Positions 12,595 through 23,527 of a stretch of 64,000 bases of DNA are shown here, one piece after another (the first letter of the stretch is position 1; the number at the start of each line of letters is the position of its first letter). The notes beneath the pieces are model-generated. The model was not told the DNA's origin. It saw only the letters and a list, made by a program, of their open reading frames with translations, and searched no databases. Position numbers and translations under genes: made by a program. The stretch lies in NCBI RefSeq assembly GCF_037975245.1, contig NC_092576.1, forward strand, positions 29,862,611-29,926,610, written 5' to 3'. This DNA is from Apostichopus japonicus. Its lineage: Eukaryota > Echinodermata > Holothuroidea > Aspidochirotida > Stichopodidae.

Positions 12595-12727
12595 AAACAT
12601 GTTGGTGTAAAAATTTTGGGTCGTAAAAATATTTTGGTCCGAAAAAAAGTTGGTCCGAAAACATGTTGGTGAAAAATTGTGGTGCAAAAAATTTGGGCTA
12701 AAAAAAATTACGAGTCCCAATAAATGG
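12595..12727 (+). repeat. degenerate short repeats of a GTTGGTCCGAAAA type
   Basis: Variants of TTGGTCCGAAAA, GTTGGTG.AAAAATT and TTGGGCTAAAAA follow one another with changing lengths directly before the perfect 16-bp array. It looks like a run of decayed microsatellite-like units. Confidence 0.5.
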
Positions 12728-13369
12728 TCGGAACGTAGAGACGTCGGAACGTAGAGACGTCGGAACGTAGAGACGTCGGAACGTAGAGACGTCGGAACGT
12801 AGAGACGTCGGAACGTAGAGACGTCGGAACGTAGAGACGTCGGAACGTAGAGACGTCGGAACGTAGAGACGTCGGAACGTAGAGACGTCGGAACGTAGAG
12901 ACGTCGGAACGTAGAGACGTCGGAACGTAGAGACGTCGGAACGTAGAGACGTCGGAACGTAGAGACGTCGGAACGTAGAGACGTCGGAACGTAGAGACGT
13001 CGGAACGTAGAGACGTCGGAACGTAGAGACGTCGGAACGTAGAGACGTCGGAACGTAGAGACGTCGGAACGTAGAGACGTCGGAACGTAGAGACGTCGGA
13101 ACGTAGAGACGTCGGAACGTAGAGACGTCGGAACGTAGAGACGTCGGAACGTAGAGACGTCGGAACGTAGAGACGTCGGAACGTAGAGACGTCGGAACGT
13201 AGAGACGTCGGAACGTAGAGACGTCGGAACGTAGAGACGTCGGAACGTAGAGACGTCGGAACGTAGAGACGTCGGAACGTAGAGACGTCGGAACGTAGAG
13301 ACGTCGGAACGTAGAGACGTCGGAACGTAGAGACGTCGGAACGTAGAGACGTCGGAACGTAGAGACGTC
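12728..13369 (+). repeat. perfect tandem array, 16-bp unit, about 40 copies
   Basis: The unit CGGAACGTAGAGACGT repeats head to tail over 642 bases, which is 40 copies plus two bases, without a visible substitution. Across each junction it forms GACGTC, a palindrome, and each unit has three CpG sites. Such homogeneity in a decaying neighbourhood implies recent expansion or an assembly artefact. Confidence 0.95.
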
Positions 13370-13579
13370 CTGCAGTTGCTTAGCCTAGATGAATCGAACC
13401 AACCATATCGTACATATTAACGTTCATGCTACAACTCGATTCGTTGCTAGAAACGAGCAAATCGAACCTAAAGCAGGCCTATTATTTTTCATTACAAATA
13501 TGAAAATACCCTGTACACGCAATCCCATTATTTTTGTCACTACAGAAGCAAAATGCATTACCTGATATTATTGCCATAT
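13370..13579. other. no recognised feature
   Basis: AT-rich sequence between the tandem array and repeat family A, with no coding signal. Confidence 0.3.
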
Positions 13580-14294
13580 TCCATATTCGTCGTTTATCTG
13601 GGGCTGCCTTTTTTTGGACGGTAGTGTGTAGGGGAGGGCTGTTGGTCGCTGAGTGCTAGTCGTCCTTTTGTGTTTTTCCATTGTTTGAGTGGGTTGTTGG
13701 GGCGTATTTTACGTTTTTGCTGGCTTGGCCTGAGTTTTCTTTGTTAGAATGGGATGTTTAGGTTCGGCCGTGACGTTTTGGATTCCGCAAGGCGGGTCAC
13801 GTAAAAAGCACTGACATATTCCATTGCGAAGCAGTGGTTACAGTGCTTTTTACGTGACCCGCCATGCGGGATACAAAACGTGACAGCCAAACGGCTGAAA
13901 AGACCCATATCGGGAAAACTTCGCAGGTAATGCGCAGGCCTGTTGTCTACCATCGGGACGGCGTACCCGGATGAAGTTTTGGAGTGGGTTAGTTGTTAGG
14001 TGTGGGGGGGGGGGTGTTGCGTGGTCGTTACATAATATGGGTTGGGGGGTTCTGTTTGTGGTTTGGGGCTGGTTTGTGGAGCTTTATTGTTTTGATTCTG
14101 TTGGCCTTTGGGTCCGTGTCCATTTCACGTCACGTTGAAAGCTACATTGTATACAATTGTGGGTGAGTGAGAAGATTTCTGTTTGTTGGTTTTCAGTTGG
14201 GTTTATGGTGGTTGTTAAACAGACTGGGATTGTTTTTGGTTTTGTTAACCTTTGGTACGTGTCTGTTTTCTTTGCACGTAAAAAGCACAGCCAA
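13580..14294 (+). repeat. dispersed repeat family A, longest copy
   Basis: The first part (13580-13745) matches 5328-5530. The second part (13945-14294) matches 17408-17745 in inverted orientation, including CATCGGGACGGCGT, GTGGTCGTTACATAATAT, GGCCTTTGGGTCCGTGTCC and the end TTTGCACGTAAAAAGCAC. The same end recurs at 60205-60262. A hairpin insert separates the two parts. G-rich, T-rich composition differs from the surroundings. Frames through it (14157-14603) are not supported as genes. Confidence 0.65.
13762..13892. repeat. long hairpin with 52-bp arms
   Basis: Arms 13762-13813 and 13841-13892 are inverted copies with about seven mismatches and a 27-base loop. They include the shared word GGCGGGTCACGTAAAAAGCA. 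The inner end of the arms (ACGTAAAAAGCAC) is the same word that terminates repeat family A, suggesting a mini-element made from element ends. Confidence 0.8.
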
Positions 14295-14762
14295 ACGGCA
14301 CTACCGAACCATCCCATTGTGGTATGCAATACATGCCATCCCTCTGAACCTTACAGTAGTCTTTGTATTATGCACAGTCGCGTAACGTTACTACCTGTCT
14401 GGCTGGTTACGACGGCTGAACTGAATTCTTCTTACGTTAGTGATTTTAACTTGTTTGTGAATTTTGGAAGGTATTTGCAAAATGAGAGCAAGATAATGCA
14501 CCATAAAGTCATCACATTTGTGTCATCAACATTGTATACTATACTGTCTAGCGTCAGCTATGTTTACATATCTAGCGAGGCTTACTTTACTCTCTTAAAT
14601 TGACCCTTGACTCAATTCCAAGTGCTGTATTCGCCAGTAATTGTGATTAATATACGTTCAATACTGTCACTGGGTGTTAATGTGACTTAGGTACATTCAT
14701 TATAAGCATTGGTTTTTTCCCTCTGCCATTGTTGGTTGGAGTAAACTAAATGATGCGCTGGT

Positions 14763-15205
14763 GTGCGCGCATGTGCAAAGCCATTTTAACATTTCATCGG
14801 GAATTTCAGATATTTCGAAATAATTTCAGATATCTGAAATTAAATGACAGAGATCTCGAGTTTATTTAAGATATCTTAAAATCAAATTCAGATATCTCGA
14901 AATACCGGAGAATATCAGATATCTGCAATTGAATTCGAGATATGTGCAATTCCATTTGAGATATCTCGAATTATCTCGAATTGAATTTCAGATATCTGAA
15001 ATAGAATTTCACATATCTCGAATTCTTTTGCAGATATCTGAATGAGAATTTCAGATATCTCGAAATCTGTTTAAGATATCTCCAATTAAATTAAAGATAT
15101 CTCGAATGTAATTTTAGATTCTATTTCAGATATCTAAAATAAGAAACACTTTCAGATATCTCAAATTCCCGATTAAATCTTAAAATGGCTTTCCATATGC
15201 GCAGA
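14763..15205. mobile_element. GATATC-rich fold-back element
   Basis: The outer arms contain AAAGCCATTTTAA and ATCGGGAATTT on the left, mirrored by AAATTCCCGAT and TTAAAATGGCTTT on the right, near GTGCGC and GCGCAG ends. Between them lie about twenty variants of AGATATCT joined to TCGAAAT or TGAAATT words, each a local palindrome. No coding capacity is seen. This has the structure of a non-autonomous fold-back transposon. Confidence 0.65.
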
Positions 15206-16599
15206 GCATCGACACATTTAGGTGTCGTCTGGCGTGCCGCTAGTGCTGTCTATCTCCCCATTGCGCAAATGTAATATGGGTTTCTGCAACGTAAGAAGAG
15301 GAAGACACTGATTCCACATATACTGACATAAGCCTATTACATGGCTTCGTTACCCTGTGGTACTGTGTATTAGTGGGGCGAACTTGGACTGGTCCGAAAA
15401 CTACTGGGCGAACTATATAGGCTTTGCTAATATTACTAATAATAATATAATGCTTGTATTAAAGTTCCATAAGTTGGTGACTGCATACAAATACACTGAT
15501 CCTAGAGCTTGTAGGGACGCTGTGATGTGTATTCATTTTTGTTTTCTCTCGCTATTTTATGAAGAGGAATGATGCACTGATTCCTTGTACCGATATAAAC
15601 ATGTAGGATTATTAAAATGACTCGGAAAAATCAAGGCTACACATTTCTCGGTCCATCCAACCAAGTGTTCTTTTCGTTACGGATTTTTAACATACGCTCC
15701 GTGGTAGGACCATACTTTGAAAGTGAGCGACTTATGGTGAAATTTTAGGATAATGTAGAAGGGATGTATCTTAGTATATTTGGTCATGTTTCAGAAGTAT
15801 TCTTTGTTATTTGGATGTCTGAAAGTGAAAAATGTTGTTAATAAGTGAATTTTGCCTACTGTAAGAGTTGCGGGATATGGGGTTGTTGTCGGCAGCTAGC
15901 TGTACAAAAGGATTATTGGGAAACCCCCTAGTGGTCACGATGTGTGGGGACAACTGTATTAGAAATACAACATGCTAAAACAAGAATAAGACTGGATGTT
16001 ATGTATAAAAGTAGCTATATTTGCTCGGCCTTAACACACAGGAAACTATGCAACATAATGAATGTTGGTAAATCACTCTTTACTGTTACATAATTACACG
16101 TAAATGGGGCTCAAATTACACTAAATTGTGGGATAAGAGCAATGTTGTTGACTGACTGGAAGAGACGGTGACTGGTGAGAGTTCCATGAATATACTGGAG
16201 TAAAAATAAATAGATCTGTTCAAAGAAATGGTCTTCCCAAGAGAGTATGTAACATAAAGTCCAGGTACAAGATAGGTAAATATAGCAACTAACAGAACAC
16301 AGCTCCCAGTTCCATAGATCCATTACAAACGATGTAATAACACAAACGTAATGCATATGAATTATTAACAATAAATTCATGCAGGAAAAGTTATATTTAT
16401 GTAGATATATATTCTTAAAGCATAAGATGCTGTAGACAACTTATTAACTATTTCTATATACGTATACTGTAGTGTACAGACTACATTATGTCAAGAGTGG
16501 GTAAAATACAAACATGCCTCGTTCACTGGCTGACAACCAAACTGCCTCTCTCCCAAAACACCTTGGAGGAAGCACCTTAACCACAGGGTAACAACATGT
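15206..16599. other. no recognised gene
   Basis: Short frames near 15357-15572 and 16111-16380 show no family resemblance and no supported splice sites. Confidence 0.3.
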
Positions 16600-16870
16600 G
16601 ACCCTCTCTCATTGGCCTATACACACCCCAGCTACCAAGAGTAACACTCAAAACCAATCAGAGCTTGTTACACAAGACTGAATCTGCATACAAATGCTGA
16701 CCCTATAAATGAAACAACTAAGACAAAGCATCCCCTTTCTTAGAGAAGAAAGGAAGAGGGAAGATGTTTACTGCAACCAGCAACTTTGGCACTGTTGCCA
16801 CTGGCTCACTTCTATTTATAAAGGAATATGAGCACATGATGTGGAAGAGTAAAGGCATACCTATTACATA
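16600..16870 (+). promoter_or_regulatory. candidate promoter with two CCAAT boxes and a TATA-like box
   Basis: An inverted CCAAT (ATTGGCC) near 16612, a forward ACCAATCAGAGC near 16653 and CCTATAAATG near 16701 are spaced as in a class II promoter. About 60 bases downstream an ATG opens a 35-residue frame beginning MFTATSNFGTVATG. No following exon was identified, so what it might drive is unknown. It could equally be part of a repeat. Confidence 0.3.
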
Positions 16871-17407
16871 ACCACTTGGATGGGGGAGAAGAAATAGACC
16901 TTTTTACAGTACCATCATATACTTTCATATCATTAGTACACAGTCGCTCGTAACGTTATACTACTAGATTGTTTCACTATACCATTTTAACCCTTAGGCC
17001 TAGGCTATAACGTAACGAGCGCCTGTGGTCTAGTAGTAAAGTGTAGCCTAACGTTAGGTCGGTACAAAGTTGGCGCGATCTGTGGTCTTGGCTAGACTGT
17101 TGATAACTTGATGTGTTAGCTGGTATTGTGTGTTAAATTCATAACATAAAAGATAAGTACATATGCTCACCAGTAACTTGATAAATAACTCTTCATTGGA
17201 ACTGCTAAGAACACAGAAGAATTTTCTTTCATAGGTGTCAAACCGCGTGTAGGAAATAAATGACCGCGTCCGCGAGGCTCACACGAAACGCGTAAAACTC
17301 ATCCTCGGATAGCACAAGCGATGAATGTTTTTACAATGGGAGATGATATCCACTGGATTAAATCTATATGAGAATTGCAGTGGATAAAACATAACGTAGT
17401 GCAGATT

Positions 17408-17745
17408 AGTTGTAATATACAGTGTGCGTGCTGTTTACGTGCTAAGTAAACGGACACGGACCAAAGGTCAACAGAACCAAAAACAAACCCGGTCTGTAAA
17501 ACAACAACTGAAACCCACAAATCTCTCACCAACGCAGCGTTTAACGTGACGTTAAAAGGACACGGACCTAAAGGCCAACAAAAGCAAAAGAAATAAAACA
17601 CTGCAAAACCGGCCCTAAAAAGCCAACCCCTAACCAAAAGCAGAAAAAAACCAACCTATATTATGTAACGACCACACAACCCAACACCTACCAACTAACT
17701 CACTCCTAATCATCCGGGGAACGCCGTCCCGATAGGCAGTGTCGG
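17408..17745 (-). repeat. dispersed repeat family A, inverted copy
   Basis: The reverse complement aligns with 13945-14294: CATC/TATCGGGACGGCGT, GTCGTTACATAATAT, GGTCCGTGTCC and GCACGTAAA.AGCAC in the same order. The - strand frame at 17299-17637 is a by-product of this repeat, not a gene. Confidence 0.65.
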
Positions 17746-18418
17746 GAAGCCATGCATGGTCCGCCTCCATGCGCAACCTAATGTCACTTTGCTGAGGGGG
17801 ACAACATCCTCTGCCCTCCAGACGGTCCCCATCGAAAACTAGGCGGCATCTGCTGTAATATACAGTTGCAGGAGTCTAGCAGACAAATCTTGCTTCCAGG
17901 GTGAAGTCCTTCTACCAAGATGCCACCTACTAGAGTACAGTAGTGTAGGTATTTAAACGACAGTGAGCTTGCCTTATTTATATTCCATTGAGTCACAATG
18001 TTGAATAGGCTGACCAGTAGTGAACAAAAGAGATGATTTCAAAAGGAATTGCTGGCTGTTGATGGCGAAAGGCAACTGATGGTTGTGAAGTATCATCAGC
18101 TGACAATTGTAAGTGCAAATGTTTTAGAATCGGGAAGATAACGGAAAGATGGGAGAAGTCCTAAGATGTCGATGTGTATGGCCATTTTTCGAAAAAAAAA
18201 TTTTCAGCCAGCCTCTAATTTTGGCAGCATCCTGTCGCTCACTATCTTGTTGTTCATGAATGCTAGCATCATTCAAGTGTGCTACAACTACAGGGAAATT
18301 CCAGTAGCGCCCGTCGCCTGTGGTCTACCCATGTGTGCTATCAACAAGTGTTTGCCGTAACACTGTGACTGCTCAAGCATGTCTGCCAACTCATTGAAAT
18401 AAAGTGTCAATCACAAAC
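17746..18418. other. no recognised feature
   Basis: No coding region, repeat or RNA gene could be supported here. Confidence 0.3.
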
Positions 18419-19133
18419 CTTCGTAGCGAAATAAGAATCTCTGAATGCAACTTTAGCAGCGAGCTCAAGTCTGTGGGCTACACAGCTGATGCCCATTAAC
18501 CATGGCATTGCATGATTCAACTTCGCAAGTATGCCCTCATTCCTAATAGCAGCTCCATCAGCACCAAAGCCAATGAGATTCGTCTTCCATTCAGTATTTC
18601 CTCTCTCTATGAACATTGTGTTGATACAATCCAATACAACATATGCGCTGGCATCTTCAACATCTTGAAACCTTAATTAGAAAAAGTAGATTTGTATATA
18701 ATTTTAATCCAACATATTACCCCACCAAACAATATCAGAAACAGATAGAGAGAGACAGAAGGGGAAGTGTATATTATATATCAACATTCAATTAAGGAAC
18801 ATGCCAAAATTGCTTTAAAACTGAAAGACACAAATGCAGTAATGCACTCACCCATAGAATGACATTTCTGGGACATTGTCTACTAGGTTCTTAATGTACA
18901 CCAATTCCTTTTCCTTAACACTTCTGCCATTGCTGCCATCTGTCAAGAAAGTGATGTATCGTACTGAAGATAATCTACTGATAGTATCCTGGCGAATATC
19001 ATCAGCCAGAAATTTGATAAAGGTACGAGCCTGCGTTTGATTGATGTAGGTGCTACCAAGGTAAACACCATGCCTTTCCTTCAGGGTTGAGGGCGGTAAA
19101 GTAGGTGAATATTTGTTCATGTTTTGCAAGGTC
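18419..19133 (-). CDS. hAT-derived (ZNF862-like) protein, two exons, partial
   Basis: Two - strand exons join cleanly. The first (18852-19133) encodes HGVYLGSTYINQTQARTF and YITFLTDGSNGRSVKEKELV, then ends at a GTGAGT donor. The second (18419-18671) follows a pyrimidine-rich AG acceptor and encodes LIGFGADGAAIRNEG and PWLMGISCVAHRLELAAK, ending at a GTTTGT donor. The join restores one codon (glycine) with no stop. The motifs match hAT-type transposase relatives such as ZNF862: an LTDGS aspartate segment, then the GFGADGA and CVAHRLEL block. The zinc finger and C-terminal dimerisation region are not visible, so this is a partial gene or decayed transposon. Kept splice phase argues against random decay. 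Confidence 0.6.
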
Positions 19134-19179
19134 CTAGGTTATTGTCAAACAATTTAACAATTCTGTCATGTTCCTCTCT

Positions 19180-19827
19180 TCATTTTCGAAGCCCACATTC
19201 ATATTCGTAATATATGCGCTTTCTGTTCATAGCCATGGCGCGTGCGTTTGATGAGCCTTCTGCTTTCCTGGGAGCTATGTTTGGGTGACGCTGCAAATAT
19301 TCTTCCAACCAAAAGCGTCCTGCCATCTTGGTTTCCATATTGAAGTTGTGGGGTATGTCGTTAGTGCATGAATAATGTAAAGCTAGCTTCCGAACGTCTA
19401 GTCGACTGAACCCGTGTAGAGACCGAGTGGAAAAACTCAAAGAACAGAAAAAAGACATCTGCACACTCTGGGGTTCTGTGCTACTGTGGTGTATTTTCTA
19501 TCACACTATTTACAAGAACCTGATGACCAATCTGGCAGATGCTGGTCATCAGTGTTTCAAACAACTATAAAGAAAACAATACCTAAGGCATTCATACAGG
19601 ACTGTAAGGTATTTGCCTACAGGTAAGTAACAATGACCCTCTGCTACAATATATACAAGGGTAGACTTTGGAACACCATTCATCTTAGAGGCGACGCGGA
19701 TGCCCATGTCTCCCCTTCGGCAAACCCCGACAGCACTCCTTGTCTGCCTTCGACCATGTGCCACGCGTTGATTTTTTTTGTATAATTCATCGGCATCTGG
19801 TCTATATGGCAAGACAGCCATTAACAT
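19180..19827 (-). pseudogene. pogo/Tigger-like N-terminal fragment
   Basis: At 19827-19549 the - strand carries a GDMGIRVASKMNGVPKSTL segment, typical of the first helix-turn-helix of pogo/Tigger proteins. At 19464-19180 follows LDVRKLALHYSCTNDIPHNF, then an AGRFWLEEYLQRHPNIAPRK segment and SSNARAMAMNR, the second DNA-binding half. The catalytic domain is missing. Instead, the hAT-like exons begin about 50 bases downstream on the same strand, so two element families abut. An intron or a deletion lies between the two pogo pieces. Confidence 0.6.
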
Positions 19828-20865
19828 TAATGTGTTGGCCTACCAGGCTAACACTAATCCAGGGTAAACGTCGACCGGGACTCTGTCCTGGAGTGGCGGC
19901 TTAGTAGTCGTAGTCGCTAAAACATTTTGTTGCATGACAGCGACTGCGCCTCCAGAGATTGTACCGTCCTGTATTTGTAGTTGTATCTGTGACTTCGACT
20001 GAACCTACACAGTCAGAATATTAAGCAAATGGTACCTTGAATACTGCACTTTGACGGCCTAAACTTCTGTCACTCGGTATCATGATACCTGCATACCAGA
20101 AAGACATGGTCTATTTCAGGATAACAGGCATAGGCTTACACAGACATGACAAGAAGTTTAGGGGTCTGATATTACTTACACACAAAACCCGCATATAGCC
20201 TACACGGTAATCTCATTAATGATTGTTGACATATACCAGTTACGCGAGACAATAGTTTACATTGCCAGCTACTCCAAACTACCAAAACTCTATAGAGCTC
20301 CGACCCCCTGATCGTCTTCTGCTAGACGTTTTTGAGAATCACATATCTTACAATAATGCAGGTTTCTCATGGAATTTTGGTTACTTTTCAAATTAAATGC
20401 GTTGTTGAAAAGTATGCATTTACTTGCGATACAGATATGAACTCCACAATTTCACCCATCTAATGGAGTTGGATACTGAAAGCATTTATGCAGAAGAGTA
20501 TATGTTTTGTATTCACTGGCAAAGCACAACCCATGGCGTCTAATACATCGACATGTAAAGTAGATGACACTTTGTAAATGAATAATACCCAATGCTGTTC
20601 GTCTACACAATATGGAGATAAAATGATAAATTTTTGGTCAACAATCCGGTCGTTATCAAAGCTCTGACGCAGTTATTCATCGTTAAATCTTCAGACATTT
20701 GTTGGTGAATATCAGTGGGGAGAATAAGAGCTCTTGATTTGCAATTCTTAAATAAAAGTGTAAGGTATGAATTGAATTCATGATATTACAAGACAACCAT
20801 GACGTAAATGAAAGTTTATTGAAACACTACTACTAAGCTGCTTTACTGTTAGCACACTAAAGTTA
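19828..20865. other. no recognised feature
   Basis: About 1 kb of AT-rich sequence without gene, repeat or RNA signal that I can support. Confidence 0.3.
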
Positions 20866-20869
20866 ATAT

Positions 20870-21902
20870 TGTAACGCTTTCCGCTTCGGTGGTATGGTGA
20901 AGTACCCAGTTGGCAATTGAGGAAGGGGGTTGTAGAAAGAGACTCGAGGACACCGTTGAAAAGAAGTAGACTAACAGTGCATTAAGAGTTTAAAAAGTAT
21001 AATTAGGTAAACAATGTACCTGCCGTACATCTTTCGTAAAGCATAATAAACAAATAATATATACAGAAAGTAGAACAATAAAACCTAAACACAATAACAA
21101 GGGCGTCGTACATGAACTAGCCCTAATATGTAAGCTGCCTAGCAGCGCAGCTAACTATAGGCGCTGCGTCAAAGACAACGCAGCGCAGGCACAACGCAGC
21201 TAATCTATAGGTACTGCGTCAAGGGCGACGCAGCGTAAGGACAACGTAACGCAGCTAACGATGAAGTTCGTCGGCCCGCGAACCCTACGCTGTGACGACC
21301 TTGCGCAGGCACAAGCAGTTACGCAGCGCAGCTGCAGAATGCATGCAGGCACAAGCAGTTACGCAGCGCAACTGCTGAGTGCATAACTTGACCCTCTGCA
21401 CAAGCCAAAAATAATCTAAGCCCCTAAAACAACATACAAATTCGGCATAGATTCTGCCTAGCAAATTACACTAAATATATCGCAACTTAATGTCTACAAA
21501 CGCTCCTTGCACGACATTATAAATACCCCCGTAACTGTTTAGAACCCTATACACGATTTAATTAACCAATTATGAAAAAGCCAGTGAGATTGACCAGCGC
21601 CATAGCCCAATGACAGCCGGTCAACGGTCTCTACAATACTATACGAATATGAAGTAAACCCCGCCCCACTGTCTATGCACCCCTAATAATTAACCGTATA
21701 CTAAGAACAAAGGAGGCCTTGTCCACCGGACTGTTTACATAAAGCCCCGGCAGCAAGAACCAACTTCCGCAGCCAGCAACAAACTGATACTCAAGTTACA
21801 CAAACTAGAGACCTCCTAGCTGAAACATTACGTAAGAAACATTTTATAACGGTAAATAGAAAATACGTACACACGAGAAAATTAGGTTGTTTTCTCGTAA
21901 CA
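20870..21902 (-). mobile_element. solo LTR, Ty3-like, with 4-bp target duplication
   Basis: On the - strand the block starts TGTTACGAG and ends CGGAAAGCGTTACA, so it has matching TG...CA ends with the inverted words TGTTACG and CGTTACA. The four bases ATAT flank it on both sides (20866-20869 and 21903-21906). A TATTTATAATG box lies near 21516 in the right orientation. Between 21140 and 21380 it contains a GC-richer cluster of GCAGCGCAG-type words. No internal region or second LTR adjoins it. Confidence 0.65.
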
Positions 21903-22309
21903 ATATAGTCACTTGCTAATTCAATGCATGTTGTTAAATATTCACGCAAATTAAATTTCTCAATATAACAAGTAATTTTTTCATTGCGTTCGTACCAACA
22001 TTATAATCGCTTACTAGTCACTACCTTTCTACTAAAATTTTATTTAAATGAAACCTTTCGTGTCATCAAATCATAGCTTGCAACAAATATGATACGATAT
22101 TGCACTCGTTGAAATATTGTTTGTCCATCAAATTTTCCTGCCGGAGGTAAAAGTTATCGCCCACTACCTTATAACTACTTGCATGTAATCTGGGCAAAGT
22201 AGAAGATAATTCTTCTGAATATATTCCGGATGATTACATTTTTCCTTGTCTACAATCCGTGAAATATGTTCCTGAACCATTGACGAATCACAAAAGTTAC
22301 CTACAACAA
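21903..22309. other. no recognised feature
   Basis: AT-rich spacer between the LTR and the duplicated segment. Confidence 0.3.
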
Positions 22310-22570
22310 ATACAACATTTCAATTTCGTTAATAAACCTGTCCGCGTATTACAAATGCAACACCCAGTGTTAGAGAGAGAGTATCCGCAGTGATATAATT
22401 TCGGAACTTATATCAAAGCTCATTTGCAACATTCTCTAATGACATGTTTTCACCATTGCATGTTGCCGAATCAGTGATAGATCGAAAACAAAATTGAAGC
22501 TTTGAAACGATGCTTTCGGTTTCAGATATTTCAGTAACATATATATAAACACATTCGTCGACTTCCACAG
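22310..22570 (-). repeat. duplicated coding-like segment, copy B
   Basis: This segment repeats 23110-23365 in the same orientation, with shared words such as GACATGTTTTCACCATTGCA. Its - strand translation parallels copy A (DECVYIYVTEISETES) but stops after VANEL, where copy A reads on. Copy B therefore looks like the decayed duplicate. The family is not recognised. Confidence 0.6.
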
Positions 22571-22792
22571 TGGGCCTAACGTTTCGCGACTTGTTAGCAG
22601 TTTTGGGTAAACAAATATTCGAAACCTATTTTTCATCAGTTATAAGGCATGGTATACCAGTGGATCGTCATGGATCAGGACAGGAATCTTTTGCATCTGA
22701 TTTACTCTCACTTCCCGTAGTTTGTTTGAGACTTTCACTTGAATCACAGTTCTGAATATATATGACAAACAGAATCATCTATTACAACTTAC

Positions 22793-23049
22793 CTGCCGCC
22801 TTCTTTAACAACACAAGTGAAATGTCCTGATTTAGATGATCCCCCATGCTGCTGAATCACTGAATGTAATTGATATTGACCATTCTTTACGCTTTTAATT
22901 GAATCCAGATTAATAAAATCTCCAATTTGAATCTGTCTATGTATTTTCTGGTTTGTCACCAAGTACCTGTTTGTAATGATTACCAGCACCTCCGGCGCTT
23001 CGTACAGAGAAAACTTACATTTGAAATTGTTTTCAGTTGGAAGGGCCAT
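22793..23049 (-). CDS. ubiquitin-specific protease domain exon (partial)
   Basis: The - strand reads CKFSLYEAPEVLVIITNRYL, then a basic linker, then YQLHSVIQQHGGSSKSGHF and CVVKEGG, ending at a GTAAGT donor. This is the C-terminal half of a USP/UCH peptidase, with the catalytic-histidine box of the form HSVI..HGGSSKSGHF. The catalytic Cys box would lie upstream on the - strand and is not seen. The open frame continues upstream to about 23095, so the exact exon start is uncertain. It lies between two copies of a duplicated segment. It may be one exon of a host deubiquitinase gene, or a captured domain. Family is fairly clear, gene identity is not. Confidence 0.6.
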
Positions 23050-23109
23050 GCAATAACGTATATACAGCCCGTTTAGAGAGGGGTGTGTATCGGGGTTAAA
23101 ACCTTAAGG

Positions 23110-23365
23110 ACACTTTGGTTAACAAACCTGTACATGTATTACAATGCAACACCCAGTGTAAGAGAGAGAGTACGCAGTAACATAATTTCGGAACTTATGT
23201 GAAAGCTCATTTGCAACCTTGTACAAATCCTCTATTGACATGTTTTCACCATTGCATGTTGCCGATTTAGTGAGAGCACGAATACACAATTTAAGCTTTC
23301 GAACGATTCTTTCGGTTTCAGATACTTCAGTAACATCAATACAAACACATTCGTCATCGGCCTTT
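23110..23365 (-). repeat. duplicated coding-like segment, copy A
   Basis: The - strand translates without a stop from about 23365 through DDECVCIDVTEVSETERIVR and SATCNGENMSIEDLYKVANE before ending near 23120. It is the better-kept copy of the 22310-22570 segment and lies just upstream of the protease exon on the same strand. It may therefore be an exon of that gene. I do not recognise the domain. Confidence 0.5.
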
Positions 23366-23527
23366 TAAATAAGCTCTTGTGTAGTATCTGTTCCCTTTCG
23401 AGGGGGGTTGGTGATTTAATTTATTTCGTCTATACATAAGAACAATAGAACAAAGTGGTATAGTATAAACAGGACATTAGAAAAACAATACTAGTTTATC
23501 GAGCTAGCGACCAAAAATATCGAGTAG

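Noticed and set aside
12728-13369. CRISPR array
   Set aside because: The 16-bp unit is contiguous with no spacers, and the sequence is eukaryotic.
14157-14603. 148-residue + strand frame as a gene
   Set aside because: Its first half is repeat family A, and the rest is low-complexity without family resemblance.
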